Below are positions 26,701 through 38,200 of a stretch of 64,000 nt of DNA, one piece after another. Below the pieces are notes generated by a model. The model ran no database searches. It saw only the letters and a list, made by a program, of their open reading frames with translations, and was not told where the DNA came from. The stretch spans positions 1,493,001 through 1,557,000 of the forward strand of contig NC_133037.1 of NCBI RefSeq assembly GCF_048771995.1. Reading direction: 5' to 3'. This DNA comes from Taeniopygia guttata (Eukaryota > Chordata > Aves > Passeriformes > Estrildidae). The position numbers and the translations under genes are program-made. Within the stretch, counting starts at the first letter, position 1. Each line of letters begins with the position of its first letter.

Positions 26701-27527
26701 TGTTAATAGACCCATATATCGAGTTGGCTGATATGGGAAGATCTGATAGGAAAGATTGTGAGCATACCACTAACAAAATAAATGGATTTAGCACGGGAGG
26801 TGCTGAAATGTAATAGAAAGGCTGTTAGCACCAAGACAAAGATCTGGAACTCAACCAAGCTGGGAAGGGACAGAAGTAATTCCATTAAGTGGTCACAGAT
26901 CTGGGTTTGGAACTGCTCTGAACCAAGGCTTTACTGTGACCTGAGAAAAAGGCTCTTTTCTCTCTCCAGTTCCACTGCTGTATCCCATAACCTTCCCCCT
27001 TTCCACGAGTCTTTCTGCACTTCTGCTACATGAAATACCTGTTCCCCAACACTGTTTCACTCCAAAATCTTTTAGGGATCAGGGCAGGAAAGCTCAGCTG
27101 AGAGTGTGAAACCCCCTCAGCCTGGATTTAACCATTTCTCTCCATCTCAAGTATAACCTGAACTCTGCTGCTCTGCTCCATGCAGAAAACAGTTTTGCTT
27201 TGAGACGTTCACGAGGTTAAGAAAGAGAGAAAATACATCTCATTTAATGTATGGTGTGTTTCAGAACAGGCTATAAACTGTCCCTTGAGCTTCAGTCCTC
27301 AGGCTGGTCAGGGCCACATCCCAGGTTTTCCATGGATTGTTTCTTTCCTCATTGTGCTGGCAAAACACAGAGGTACTAAAATTTCCACCTGTTGCAGAAA
27401 GGAGACGTTTTCTTCTCAAAATTTTAAGTTATTGGTGCTTTATAGATAAATTCTTTACCTAATTACAGTGATTAATTTGAGCATGATAATGTTTCATTTG
27501 TATTAACCAGATTTGTTGCACTTACAG

Positions 27528-27680
27528 GGGGCAGAAAGAGAAAGGAAAAGAGATTTGTCAATGAAGACAGAAAAAAACACTGACCTGGTTTTACTTGGTG
27601 CCTCTTACTACAATGAACCCATTTTTAAGCAGCGATTTAAAAACTTCATTTTTGCAACTGCTTCTTCACCTACGGCTAAG
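27528..27680 (+). other. Candidate exon on the strand opposite LRRN1
   Basis: A 153-base stretch is bounded by a good acceptor (TATTAAC branch-like site at 27501-27507, then CTTACAG) and a good donor (AAG|GTAAGT at 27681). It is exactly 51 codons and open in the frame that begins with its first base, giving a phase-0 to phase-0 exon. The product (about TDLVLLGASYYNEPIFKQRF in its middle) resembles nothing I recognise. It could be a lncRNA or coding exon, or a chance match. No partner exon was identified. Confidence 0.25.
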
Positions 27681-29524
27681 GTAAGTTATTTTTCAATGCA
27701 TTTAAAAGTCACTGGTGGCTCTCTGGAACTATCAATATTTACTCTATTTCTGTTAGAATGATGGATCATTTGTAATTTAAAAATTTAACAAGGCCAATCA
27801 GCAGCTCATCTGCATCCCAGTAATTGTATGCAGCATATTAGCAAGCTATGAATTTATTAGATAGTTTTGGACTTGCTTAATCATATAAATGATACAATGC
27901 ATGAAATAACAGAAAAGTAAGGATTCATTATATAAATGATAAGCATTTTCAAATTACAAAAAGACAATCCAAGATTTGATTGATATTTTATTAAAACAAG
28001 GTAAAATGTTATTTTACCAAACTTTGGACAAGCTCAGAGATTCTCTCTGAGTATCTTGGACAAGCTGACAGATGCCCAAATGGCTGAAATCACCAGAGTT
28101 AGTTAAATTAAATACTTGGAAATGAGATGCTGACTGACAACCTCTGAAATTTCTAACTCAAATGCCCAAGTAAGGTTTGCCTCTGTGTTCAGCTGCTTCA
28201 GCTTGGGAATTGTTCAGGGAAAATACTGCCCTGTGTGACCGCTGAGGGCTGAAGGGCAGCACCTCAGGAGAGAAAATTATGTAGTAAGGCTGCTGTAGCC
28301 AATAAAATAAGGGAAAGAGCTGCTTCTCCTGGCAATTTTATAACTTCAGTGCATTCTCACTACAGCACCCTGCTCAATATTTCAGGCCCGTTACTTAAAC
28401 TTGCTTTGCCTTGTTGTTCTGTTAGTTAAAAAGGCAAGAAAAAGGTGATACTCCACTGCAAATACTCAATCTTTAGAAACTGTGCTCCAGGTAAAAACCA
28501 GGTCCTGTTCTTTTAATAATTCAGCCAGGTGGAATGTCAGGGAAACACTGCCTTGTAACACCAAATTGAGGTCTTACAACACAGAAGGTGAAGGTATAAA
28601 AATATTTTACAGGAGAAGTTAAGAGCAGAGACTAATTCTTGTCTCACTGATGCCACAGACTTGTCCTGCCTTCACCAGGGGGAGAATTAGGCCAATCCAA
28701 AATAGGCCAATCCAGTATTTTTCTTCAGTGCCATACATAGAAAAAGGAAAGATGACATCTAAAAGCAAAACAAAATTTGAATAAAGTTGCAGGGTTTGAA
28801 GCAGCAAAGAATAAGAGAGTGGGGTTCAGAAGAACTTTCAGCTGGGGAGCTCTCAGCTCTGTGTACAGCTCTGACCTTACAGAGCCCATTTAGTGAAAAA
28901 CTTAATTACTCAGCTGCAGGAAAAGAATGAGACTGGTGAAATCTTTGAGTAACTCAGGCACATCTGCAGTGATTTCATATCAAAGTGGTCCTGTGAGTCC
29001 CCCTGCCCTTCAAATCTTAGAGAAACACCATTATTTGATAATTAATGACAAACTAACAAACCCAATTCCTAAGCCAGCTCTTTGATTTTCTCTGCTCTTG
29101 CCCATCTTTCCTCCCACATGTTAATTGCAGAAACAAAACGGAGAATGGGAATAGTTGTGCTGGGTTTCCTAGGATTTCTGTTCTGGTATGGGGCTTGGGC
29201 TGCTTCCCACCTCTCCCCTTTCCCAGGAGCCCCTCAGGCACTGCCAACCCTCCTAACAGAGTCAGCAAAAAACCATCCCAGCTCCAAAGTCCCTTCTGTG
29301 AAGAACTAACAAACGATTTTTGGGAAAGATGTGTTTAATGCCTGATTCTGTTAATGACTTAAATGCTCTGGAGCACAACCTGGAATTCTCCTGGGAGCAG
29401 CGTGGGTTTCCAGGCTGGATGTTCCAGCTGGGAAGGGGCTGCAGGAATCAGCTGTGCTGGGGCTGTGCCGGATCCCACCCTGGTTTGGGATGACTCTGTG
29501 TGGTGGAAAAGTCTCTCCTCCACC

Positions 29525-30310
29525 CCGAGCTTCCAAAGAAAGGCTCAGCAGTCTCTGCTGTCCGGTCTCAAGGCAGTTTATTGCAAGTTATCTAAAAGAT
29601 TTTCTCCTGGAGCTGCTGTGGTTTGCTCACAGCTCAGGCAGAGGCACACACACACCCTGACATCCTCTCTGACTCCCGACTGCTTCTTCTCTCCCCCTCT
29701 GCCCAGGGCTGCTGCTGTCTTTTATATGGTACATTACGTGTTACATGGGTACAGTTTGTCCCCAATGCCTATTACCTATATTAAATGGTGCTTTTCTATC
29801 TTTTATATGGCACATTATGTGTTACATGGGTACAGTTTGTCCCCAATGCCTATTACCTATATTAAATGGTGCTTTTCTATCTTTTATATGGTACATTACG
29901 TGTTACATGGGTACAGTTTTTCCCCAATGCCTATTACCTATATTAAATGGTGCCTTTCTACTCTAAACCAAACTGTGAGTGCCAACATCACCAAGAACAT
30001 GGAGGTGAGGAAGGAGAAAGAGGGAGGACAGGACAGGCCCAAATCCCTCCATCTTAAACCTCTGACCCCCATGTACAAAACCAAAACCCCCCTGTACAGC
30101 ACTCAGAAATTCTTCCCTCTACTTTGTGACTACTTCTACTCTAATATCTAAACTTTTGTGACTTCTTGTTCCTCCTGCAAGGTTGGTAAATCATTCCATG
30201 GCTCAAACCCAAAATCACAGCTGTTTCCAGCTGCCTGCCAGGGTCTCAAATGCTTCTGAGCTGGGCCTGGAACCTCCAAAAATGTCTGAGGGACATTTGG
30301 AGTTCCTACA
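29525..30310 (-). mobile_element. Solo LTR, family A (endogenous retrovirus)
   Basis: Same structure as 9677-10455, including three 81-base TATA-bearing units (starting 29719, 29800 and 29881) and AATAAACTGCC near 29578. A 262-codon open frame across it is an artefact of the 81-base units. It lies in the LRRN1 intron with its own promoter in the same direction as LRRN1. Confidence 0.87.
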
Positions 30311-31508
30311 GGGCTGAAACCAGGCTCGCTGTGCCCATGAGCCTTACACAGAGAGGAGGAGGAGGGCTGCATTTATGTGCTTCCAGAAACTTTACATAGA
30401 TTTTCTTCAGTTCTGTGTCTACAAAATGTCTGCCAGGAAAAAATCTGGAGCTTGGCAGGATGAAGCCTCACACGTGTATTGTTCGTGTAACTATGGTAAC
30501 CTACAAATGCCACCAGTGTTTCCATTTCATACACAAATGAGGGGACAGCTGTGGGGACCACATGTCTGCCAATGGAATAATATATGTGAACTAGGATGCC
30601 TTGGTCAGAAAATTACAACTCATCTATATTAATCAGGGCTTCAAAGAACAGGCACCTCCGTGGTGACAAAGTGCACAGGAAGACAGAGGGATTTTTATTT
30701 TGGAAAATTTTGGCTCCTCTGTAAATATTTGCAGCATCTTGCTACTTTGCTGGTTGAAAAATAAACTAAAATAAATACAGTTCAACCAGAGCTGTTTTAT
30801 AAACATCACTTAACTCTTCTCCTTCGGTTTTGTTTGTTTGGGGTAAAAATCCTGATGCCTGATCCCGGTCTGAGCCTGACACAAAGCTAGACCTGGGACT
30901 AGGCAAGTCACTCACCTGGGGGAGGAGCAGCTCCAAAAGAGACAGAAATAATGTGTCTCAGAGCTTTGTGAACAAAGTCCCCATTTTTACTCATTGATAT
31001 CATTAACAGAAACAAGAGCTTCAAAAGATTAATGAGATAAACTAAAAAAAAATATTTTAAAAATACTGTTTGAATGTGGACGAGTCTCTATCCCCCCTAA
31101 CAACAACAAAATGAAATCTGCAGACCCAGTAAGGCAAATAAATCCCCTTTCCAGTGAATATTAAGCTATGCAGGCTGCGGTGGCAGCAATACTTGACCGC
31201 TGCTATGATTCATCCAAGGTGTTTTCAGTGTCCCTAGGAAAAAAGCCGCGGAGAGGGGATGTGCCGCCCTCCTTGGCAGCAGCCGGCTGCAGCAGGAATC
31301 CAGATCAGGAAAAGTTTTCCCTGCCTTCTGCAGTGCCACGCTACTGAATCGGTGTGAAACAAAGGCTGCAGCATCTCCTCCTCCACCCACGGCACCGGGT
31401 TGGGCTCTGGGCACCCAGCAGGGATTTAGGGATGAGGGATGCTGATGGTGATGAGAGCTGGGTGAAATTATCCCATTTGCTCCACGAGCTGGAACCAAAT
31501 ACACACGG

Positions 31509-31735
31509 AGAATCGTGGAATCACAGACTGGCTTCATGGAATCAGACGCTGGTTTGGGTTGGGAGGGACCTTCAAGATCATCCAGTGGCACCCCCTGCCA
31601 TGGCAGGGACACCTCCCGCTGTCCCAGGGTGTTCCAAGCCCTGGCCTTGGGCACTGCCAGGGATGGGGCAGCGAGAGCTTCTCTGGGCACCCTGTGCCAG
31701 GGCTGCTCCCTGTGAGGTCAGACTGAACAGAAGTT
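31509..31735 (-). mobile_element. CR1 LINE 3' fragment
   Basis: Inverted CR1 end: GAATCACAGACTGG, CTGGTTTGGGTTGGGAGGGA, CCCCCTGCCATGGCAGGGAC, GAGAGCTTCTCTGGGCACCC. It is in the LRRN1 intron, about 0.9 kb from the CpG island. Confidence 0.93.
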
Positions 31736-33442
31736 TCTTTTTTCAGCCTGAATTTGGATGGGCTCGGCATTATTTATAGCAGGAAAAAAAGGTCCTTCAC
31801 AGTTCATGTGAAAAGTTGTTATCCTTCTATAGTTGTCCAACTTAATGCAAAATCCTATTTCCTTCAATGATCAGTAGTGTTATCGTGTCTGTTCTAGGTA
31901 AATGGAACAGACTTTACTGTTGTCACAGTAACTGGTCTAAGAAAGTCCAAAATGCCTGCTGGGAGAGATAATTTTATATGGGCTGCATAAAATGTTGTGC
32001 AGATAACTTTTAACTGCCAAGGTAAAAGTTAAACTGGAGCTCTTGTCCCAGAGCAGTGGCACAAGAGAGGCTGCAGAGCAGGGGGACAGGGACCCCAGGG
32101 GCTGAGAGCAGAACCATCCTGGCTCTCCTCTCTACTCCCATCTGGGAACCTTTGTGCGCTGCTTTGTCCCTCTCAGTGTCCAGCGTTAATTTAAATTCCG
32201 ACTTTGGGACTCAGTTTGGTCGGATCCTTTGGACAACAGCGGGACTGATGCGCCCTCGGTCATTCAAAGCTCTGTGATCTCCCCGTGGGTACATCTGAGC
32301 TATTGGCCAGAATAGGTTTATGATCTTCAGGAATACTGGGTTCATTTTCTAGGGACTCTTTAAGTCCCTAAGGAAAAGAATTAAAGGTTCCCAAACTAGT
32401 TTTTATTACTCGGGAGCTATCGCACAGCTCCAGGACAAGAATAGAAGCACCCTGCGTGTGATCTCTCACCTTTGGACAACATCACTGCCTACCCTGAGTT
32501 TAATTCTGCTGCTTTCCCTGAAATGATGGGAGATGCGCCCCGAGGCAGCACTGGGGGGAGAGAATAACTAGGGGGAGAGGGGAAATCGCAGGCGAACATG
32601 TGTTGTGCGGCCCCGGCAGGGCTGAGCCGCCGGCACAATGCGCCTCACTGCTGACCCTCCTCGGGCAGGGAACGGGGACCGGCCCCGCGCTCACAGGGGC
32701 GACAGAGGGGCGGCAGCGGGGCCGGTGCCTTTGTCCGCCCGCGGCCAGGGACCGCCGGTCCCGGCGGGAGGAGCTGCCCCGAGCTTCTCCCCGCACCTTT
32801 CGGGCAGTCTCGGAGGGCAGGTGAGCCGCAGAGGGACCCGGCGGAGCATCCCCGGCCGCTCTCCCGTGCCGGTCCCGCAGCGCCCCGCGCACAAAGCCGC
32901 GGCCGCGGGAGGAGGCGGCGGAGCCGCGGCCCCGCTCACACTGCGCCTTTATGCCGCTTTCTGAAGGGCCATTGTCGCACTGAAGGCTCCTTGTCTCCTC
33001 GCATTCCTCCGGGTGAATGGATGAGGCAGGACATCTGCCGGGATCCGCTCCCATTCGCATGCAAATGGGGGACGCGGGCAGCGCTGCCGCACCGCCGGCT
33101 CCGCGCCCACCGCCGGCACCGGCACCGGCCATCCCCCCGCAAAATCCCCCATTTACCGCAAACCGGCCCGGGCAGCAGCGGAGCACCCGAGAGAGAGGAG
33201 GAGCAGGAGGAGGAGGAGGAGGAGGAGGAGAGCGATGCTGCAGCCGAACCCCCGCAGCCCCGGGGCGGTCCCGGCGCGGTGCGGAGCCACCGAAACCCCG
33301 CAGCCCGCGGGGACTGCCCCGGGGGGCACCGGGGGCGCGCCCGCCACCGCAAACTTTGCTCTGTCCGCGCACCATCACCGCATCGCAGCGCACATCCCCG
33401 CAGCCTCCGCTCCCTCCCCCGAGCCCCGGCGGACGCACTCAC

Positions 33443-33650
33443 CGCCGGCCGGGCGCTGCCGCGCTTGTCCCCCGGGGCTGCACATCCGCTGCTGCCGCCG
33501 CGGTGCCAGCGCGCCGGGATGCGGGAGCGATGGATGGATGGATGGATGGGAGGATGGATGGATGGACGGACGGGTCGCTCCGTGCCCGCTGCCCGCCCCC
33601 AGGACGGCGGGAGCGGCGCTGCCGGTGCCGCTGCCGCTGCCGGTGCCGCC
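33443..33650 (-). other. LRRN1: Putative LRRN1 non-coding exon 1
   Basis: The 3' edge is set by a consensus minus-strand donor GTGAGT (33437-33442). The 5' edge is only a guess, 60-80 bases below the CCAAT box at 33717-33721. The proposed exon carries a short GGAT/ATCC run (33531-33570) and would be 5' UTR. The matching acceptor just upstream of the LRRN1 start codon could not be chosen with confidence by eye. Confidence 0.35.
33531..33570. repeat. Short GGAT run in the CpG island
   Basis: GATGGATG-type repeat interrupted by GGGAGGATGG, inside the proposed 5' UTR exon. Confidence 0.9.
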
Positions 33651-33860
33651 CGCTCTGAGCCGCCGCCGGCGCGCACCTGGGAAGGCGCCGCGGGTCAGCT
33701 GACGGGCCGCGCTCCCATTGGCTGCTGCGCGCGCGGCACCGGCCGCGGGGCGGGGCGAGGAAAGGCTACGCCCCCAATTGGACACGCCCCCACAGGCCCC
33801 GCCCCCGGCTCGGTGCGCCCCGGGCTGCCGCGGGCATCGCTCGGGACCGGGGGAGAGTCC

Positions 33861-34660
33861 TTGGGCATCCCTTCCTTACTCTGATCCAGTGTGAGCATCC
33901 CTTCCTTCCTCTAGATCCAGTGTGAGCGTCCCTTCCTTCCTCTGGGTCCAGTGTGAGCATCCCTGGGCATCCCTTCCTTCCTCTGGGTCCAGTGTGAGAT
34001 CCAGTGTGAGCGTCCCTGGGCATCCCTTCCTTCCTCTGGATCCAGTGTGAGAGTCCCTGGGTATCCCTTCCTTCCTCTGGATCCAGTGTGAGCATCCCTG
34101 GGTATCCCTTCCTTCCTCTGGATCCAGTGTGAGCATCCCCTCCTTCCTTCCTTCCTTCCTTTGGATCCAGAGGAACGTTCCTGGGTATCCCTTCCTTCCT
34201 TACTTTGGATCCGGGGGAGCATCCCTGGATATCCCTTCCTTTGAATCTAGTGTGAGCATCCCTACGTTCCTTCCTTCCTTCCTTCGGATCCAGGGGAATG
34301 TCCCTGGGTATCCCTTCCTTCCTTTGGATCCAGGGGAACATCCCTGGGTATCCCTTCCTTTGGATCCAGTGTGAGCATCCCTTCCTTCCTTCCTTTGGAT
34401 CCAGGTGAACATCCCCTCCTTCCTTCAGATCCAGGGGAATATACTTTCCTTCCTTCCTTTGGATCCAGGGCTAACATCCTTTCCTCCCTTTGGATCCAGG
34501 GTTAACATCCCTCCCATCCTTCAGATCTAGGGTTAACATCCCTTCTTTCCATCCTTCAGCTCCAGGGTGAACATCCCTTCCTGCCACCCTTTGGCTCGAG
34601 GGTGAACATCCCTTCCTGCCATGCTTTGGCTCGAGGGTGAACAGCACTTTCCATCGTTCA
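33861..34660. repeat. CCTTC-rich minisatellite beside the CpG island
   Basis: About 800 bases of degenerate units built from CATCCCTTCCTTCCTCTGG and ATCCAGTGTGAGC, often with CATCCCTGGGTAT, drifting at the far end to units with TCGAGGGTGAACATCCC. Unit length varies from about 30 to 45 bases. The 70-191 codon open frames here are repeat artefacts. Confidence 0.93.
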
Positions 34661-34983
34661 GCTTCAGGGCTAACAACTCTTCCATGCTCAGGCTTTGGGG
34701 TTTCACCCTTCCATCGCTGGGCTTGGTCCTTACCATCCCCTCCAGTGGCACACACGTCCCTGGCACACTCTGCAGGTCACTGGGGCTGCCATGAGCAGTG
34801 TCACTCTCGTGATCCATAACCTGTGCCTAAGGCAGCATGAACCTGCTGAGAGATTTCCCAGCTGCCCTTTGAGTCCTGGTTCCAAACGTTTTCAATCTTC
34901 ACTCAGAGTGACACAAAGATGTAGTGAGAAAACACTGCGGCCCGTCAGGACTCAAACCTTTGGGTTTCTGTGCTCTGTAGAGA
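34661..34983. other. Unique gene-free spacer
   Basis: Unique sequence between the minisatellite and a CR1 tail. Nothing was seen in it. Confidence 0.5.
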
Positions 34984-35216
34984 GGCAAACCTCGAGCTGA
35001 GGGGACAGGGACTCACACCCCCCGAGGGTGCTGGCACTGCCCAGGCTCCCCAGGGAATGGGCACGGCCCTGAGGCTGCCAGAGCTCCAGGAGGGTTTGGG
35101 CACTGCTCCAGGGATGCCCAGGGGGTTGTTGGGGTGTCTGTGCAGCTCAGGGGTTGAACTGGATGATCCCTGTGGGTCCTTTCCTACTCAGGATATTCCA
35201 TGATTCTGTGAACCAT
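34984..35216 (+). mobile_element. CR1 LINE 3' fragment
   Basis: GGTGCTGGCACTGCCCAGGC, CCAGAGCTCCAGGAGGGTTT, GTTGAACTGGATGATCCCTG, TGGGTCCTTTCCTACTCAGG and ATATTCCATGATTCTGTGA give a complete CR1 tail with its terminal octamer-like repeat. Confidence 0.9.
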
Positions 35217-38200
35217 AAGAGTCATTTGAGCCTGAAATTGGAGGATTTAAAGCTGTCTGTGTCAGCCCTCTGATATGTTCTGTTTCCTGTCCTCTCCCAG
35301 TTTTCTGTCTCTATTTTCACTTACCTTAGTTTGCAATTATTGACTTACACATTTCCCCACGTTTTCTCCTCCTGACCTTGGTCTTCACCCACTCCTCTGG
35401 CCGAGTTCCCAGGGTGTCCTGGCTGAATCTTCTCCTCAGATCTTTGGTACAGTTTTAGTCTGTGCTACACAAGGACTTTGTGGCTGAAGCTGTGGCAGCG
35501 ATACAAAAATCAGCTTTTCTTCATACCGTAAAATCTTTATTTCCTGACTTTTTATCATTCACTTAGCCAACAGAAAGGAAACCTGTGGCAGGATGGTACT
35601 GTGCTGCCTCATCCCTGTGCCCTTTATTAAGGTCATGGAAATTCTGTGTTCCTGTGATGCTGTTATTGACAGACACCCCAAAAGCACACGGGATGTTCTT
35701 CACTCTCCTGCTCTGCACAAAGCAGAGTTTGCTGAGCACAACCCGGGTGAAAAGGCCCTGCTGTCCATGACAGGCAGAGCTCAGCACCTCCTCCAGGCAT
35801 GTCCTGAAGTGATACCTTCTCAGGAAATCATTTTAGAGATTGGTTTAACACTTTTTAATATGAGTTAACAATAAGTTAAATACACAGCAAATGCAGTTTG
35901 CAGTTAATGCTTCAGATTTCCTCCTGAGGCAATGATTTTTTTTCTGAGAGCCCAGAAGGTCACTTGGGTAACAGTAAAAGTGACGTTTTTCATACATAAG
36001 GAAATTGAATTTTCAGAAGGAACTCATCAATGTTGTCCAAAAAGACACTTTTCCTTTCTCAGCGGCTCTTCTCATCCCTACGGATGTTCCTTCCCCATCT
36101 ATCACTTACTCCTGATGAGGAAATAATGCAACAGCAGGTGCCTCTTGGAAAAAACAGTGTTTTGAACAGCTTCAGGGCTTTGTTTCAGGGCAGGGAATTT
36201 ATTTTCACTCTCTTAGCAGAGTAGATCCATCCTTGAAAGGCATAAACCTGATGGACCTAAAACCTCCCTGCAAACAAAAAAAGGGGGAGAAATACAGCGA
36301 GCATTAAAATTTTACAGCCTTAAGCTGGTGTCTCCATTTCCAGGCAGTTTTCACAACATCGAAACACCGGGAATGAGAATAACGTTGAGATGGATTTTAA
36401 AACATCCTTCATTCCTACAGGCTGCAAATGAGTGTTTTGGTGCAGGAAGGAGCCAGATGAGTGGATGGCTTAGCCAGGGTTTCTTCCCCAGGCTGTGAGG
36501 TACCTCCTGGAGCCAGGGGGAGGTTTGCACTGAGGCAGAAGGGCAGATTTTCCTCTCTGTGTCATCTTTCACGAACTGCTTGAGGAACAACCTCTGCCAA
36601 TACTTTCCCGTCAGGCAGAACGGAGTATTCTTCCAAAATATTCCTGCTCAAGCAGCCTTAAAAGAGAAGGTCCCAGGAAAACAGGAGATTTCTCACTGTG
36701 TGGGCTTTTTGTTTGCCTCTTTGTTCTCATCTTCTCTCCTCCTGTGCCCTCTGGCTTCATCCCCTTATTCCTCCATTGTCTTTACATTCAGCTGCTTTCC
36801 TGGTTCATCTCTGTCCAAAAGTGCTGTGAAAGGAGTGTGACATTGGCTGCTGTTCCCGTGCCCACTTCTGTCCCTGCCCTGGACCTGTTTGCAGCTCTGG
36901 GACAGAGACATGGTTAGGATCTGTACAGTGCCTGGCATTTTGGGGAGCAGGCCTTTAAACCTTTAAGAGGGTCTAAATAACTGAAATAATAGAACAATAG
37001 AGCCCTGGGTGACCCATCACTCCTGTCCCTGCCTTTTCTCTCTGGAGCAGACATCCTGCCATTAAGCTGCTTAACATCCTGAGTGTGTGCATAATCCATT
37101 TCCCTGAACTGTGCCTGGGATCCCAGCGTGCCATCTACCCAGAAATACAAACTGGGGAGTGGTAGCAAGTGGGAATGACAGGTGGAAGGGGCACCATTGG
37201 AAAGAAAAGAGATTTGCTTCTGCAGAGTTAAAAATCTTGCAGTGTCCAGACAGCAGCAGGTCCTGCTGGTTGGGAGATCAGAGTAAATCAGTGGGCTGGG
37301 TTTGGAACAGCTGGAATTTTTGGAGGGGAAGTATGACTCTTGCTGAAGACTGATGTGGGAATTGAACAGAGAAAGAGGTGTTGCATTTTGTGTGTTGTGC
37401 CAGCAGGTTCTTGTGTGGCCAACACTTTTGGTCAGCCAGGTGAGCCCGGTGAGGTTTCTCCTCACTCGGGTTTTGGATGTGGACACTGATTTTCAGAGCT
37501 GCCTGCATGTGCTGCATTTATTCAGAAAGGTACCAGCACAGCACAAATTACCCACGAGTAACTGTGGAAGGCAATGACCAATTAGCTGAATGAGTGGCTA
37601 TTTGCATAATGCATTCCCAGTTCCGTGTGTGGGTTAATAATTGCATGCACAACTGCTGTGAGCGACTGCAGGCGCAGCAGTGGGGCTGTGCTCATGTGTG
37701 CATGGACTGCACAAACGTCTGGGTGGGAGCAGCAGCCACACCAGCACCTCTGGCTGCCCCACAGGCAGGGATTTCAGGCTTGGTTTTGTCCTGGAAGATC
37801 CTTCCCTGTGGGTGACTCCCTGGAGCTGCGTGTGTGCTCCATGAGAAATGAGCCAGCCCTCAGCAGCAAAGGCTCTTGTGGTTCTCCCTTCCTGACAGGG
37901 ACAATGTGGAGGCAGATGGGAACATCTGGATGGTTTTGTGTGGGGAATTCTACAATAAGGAGCTGAAATGACACCCAGCACTGTTTCTAAATCAGGTCAG
38001 TCATTTCACACGCTATTCCATCTCACTTCTCTCATGTATTATTAATTGGGAAGCTTTTCCTTGTGGTTGATGTATCTTTCCCCCAAATGATCTGTTGTGT
38101 GAATGTTTCATTAAGAGGGACTCTAATCTCATTTCATCACTTTGCAAGGAACCCCCCAAAGCTTCTTAGAAAGCCAAAGCTCCTTAAAGACAATTGAGGA

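Larger units (their letters stand above)
32590..33830 (-). promoter_or_regulatory. LRRN1: CpG island, probable LRRN1 promoter
   Basis: About 1.2 kb of very GC- and CpG-rich DNA in an otherwise CpG-poor window. Read toward LRRN1 (minus strand) it has a normal TATA-less promoter order: GC/KLF boxes around 33783-33808, a CCAATTGG at 33772-33779, a GC box at 33745-33754, a CCAAT box at 33717-33721, and the palindromic E-box GTCAGCTGAC at 33694-33703. A good splice donor follows at 33441-33442. No other gene lies between the island and the LRRN1 coding exon, 14 kb away. From memory, mammalian LRRN1 also has a non-coding first exon far upstream. A plus-strand donor-like AG|GTGAGC near 32820 leaves room for a divergent transcript. 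Assignment to LRRN1 is inference. Confidence 0.65.

Noticed and set aside
29363-30151. 262-codon plus-strand open frame with a YMVHYVLHGYS-type repeat
   Set aside because: It runs antisense through a solo LTR. Its repeats are the 81-base LTR units, whose length is a multiple of three. The same frame appears at 9770-10312.
32500-33884. Large overlapping open frames on both strands (up to 312 codons) with Glu, Pro and Ala runs
   Set aside because: GC-rich island with few stop codons and frames on both strands. The low-complexity runs come from GGA and GCC repeats. No domain was recognised.
33766-34477. Repetitive open frames such as the 191-codon minus-strand one (HTGSRGRKG-type)
   Set aside because: Translation of the CCTTC-rich minisatellite.
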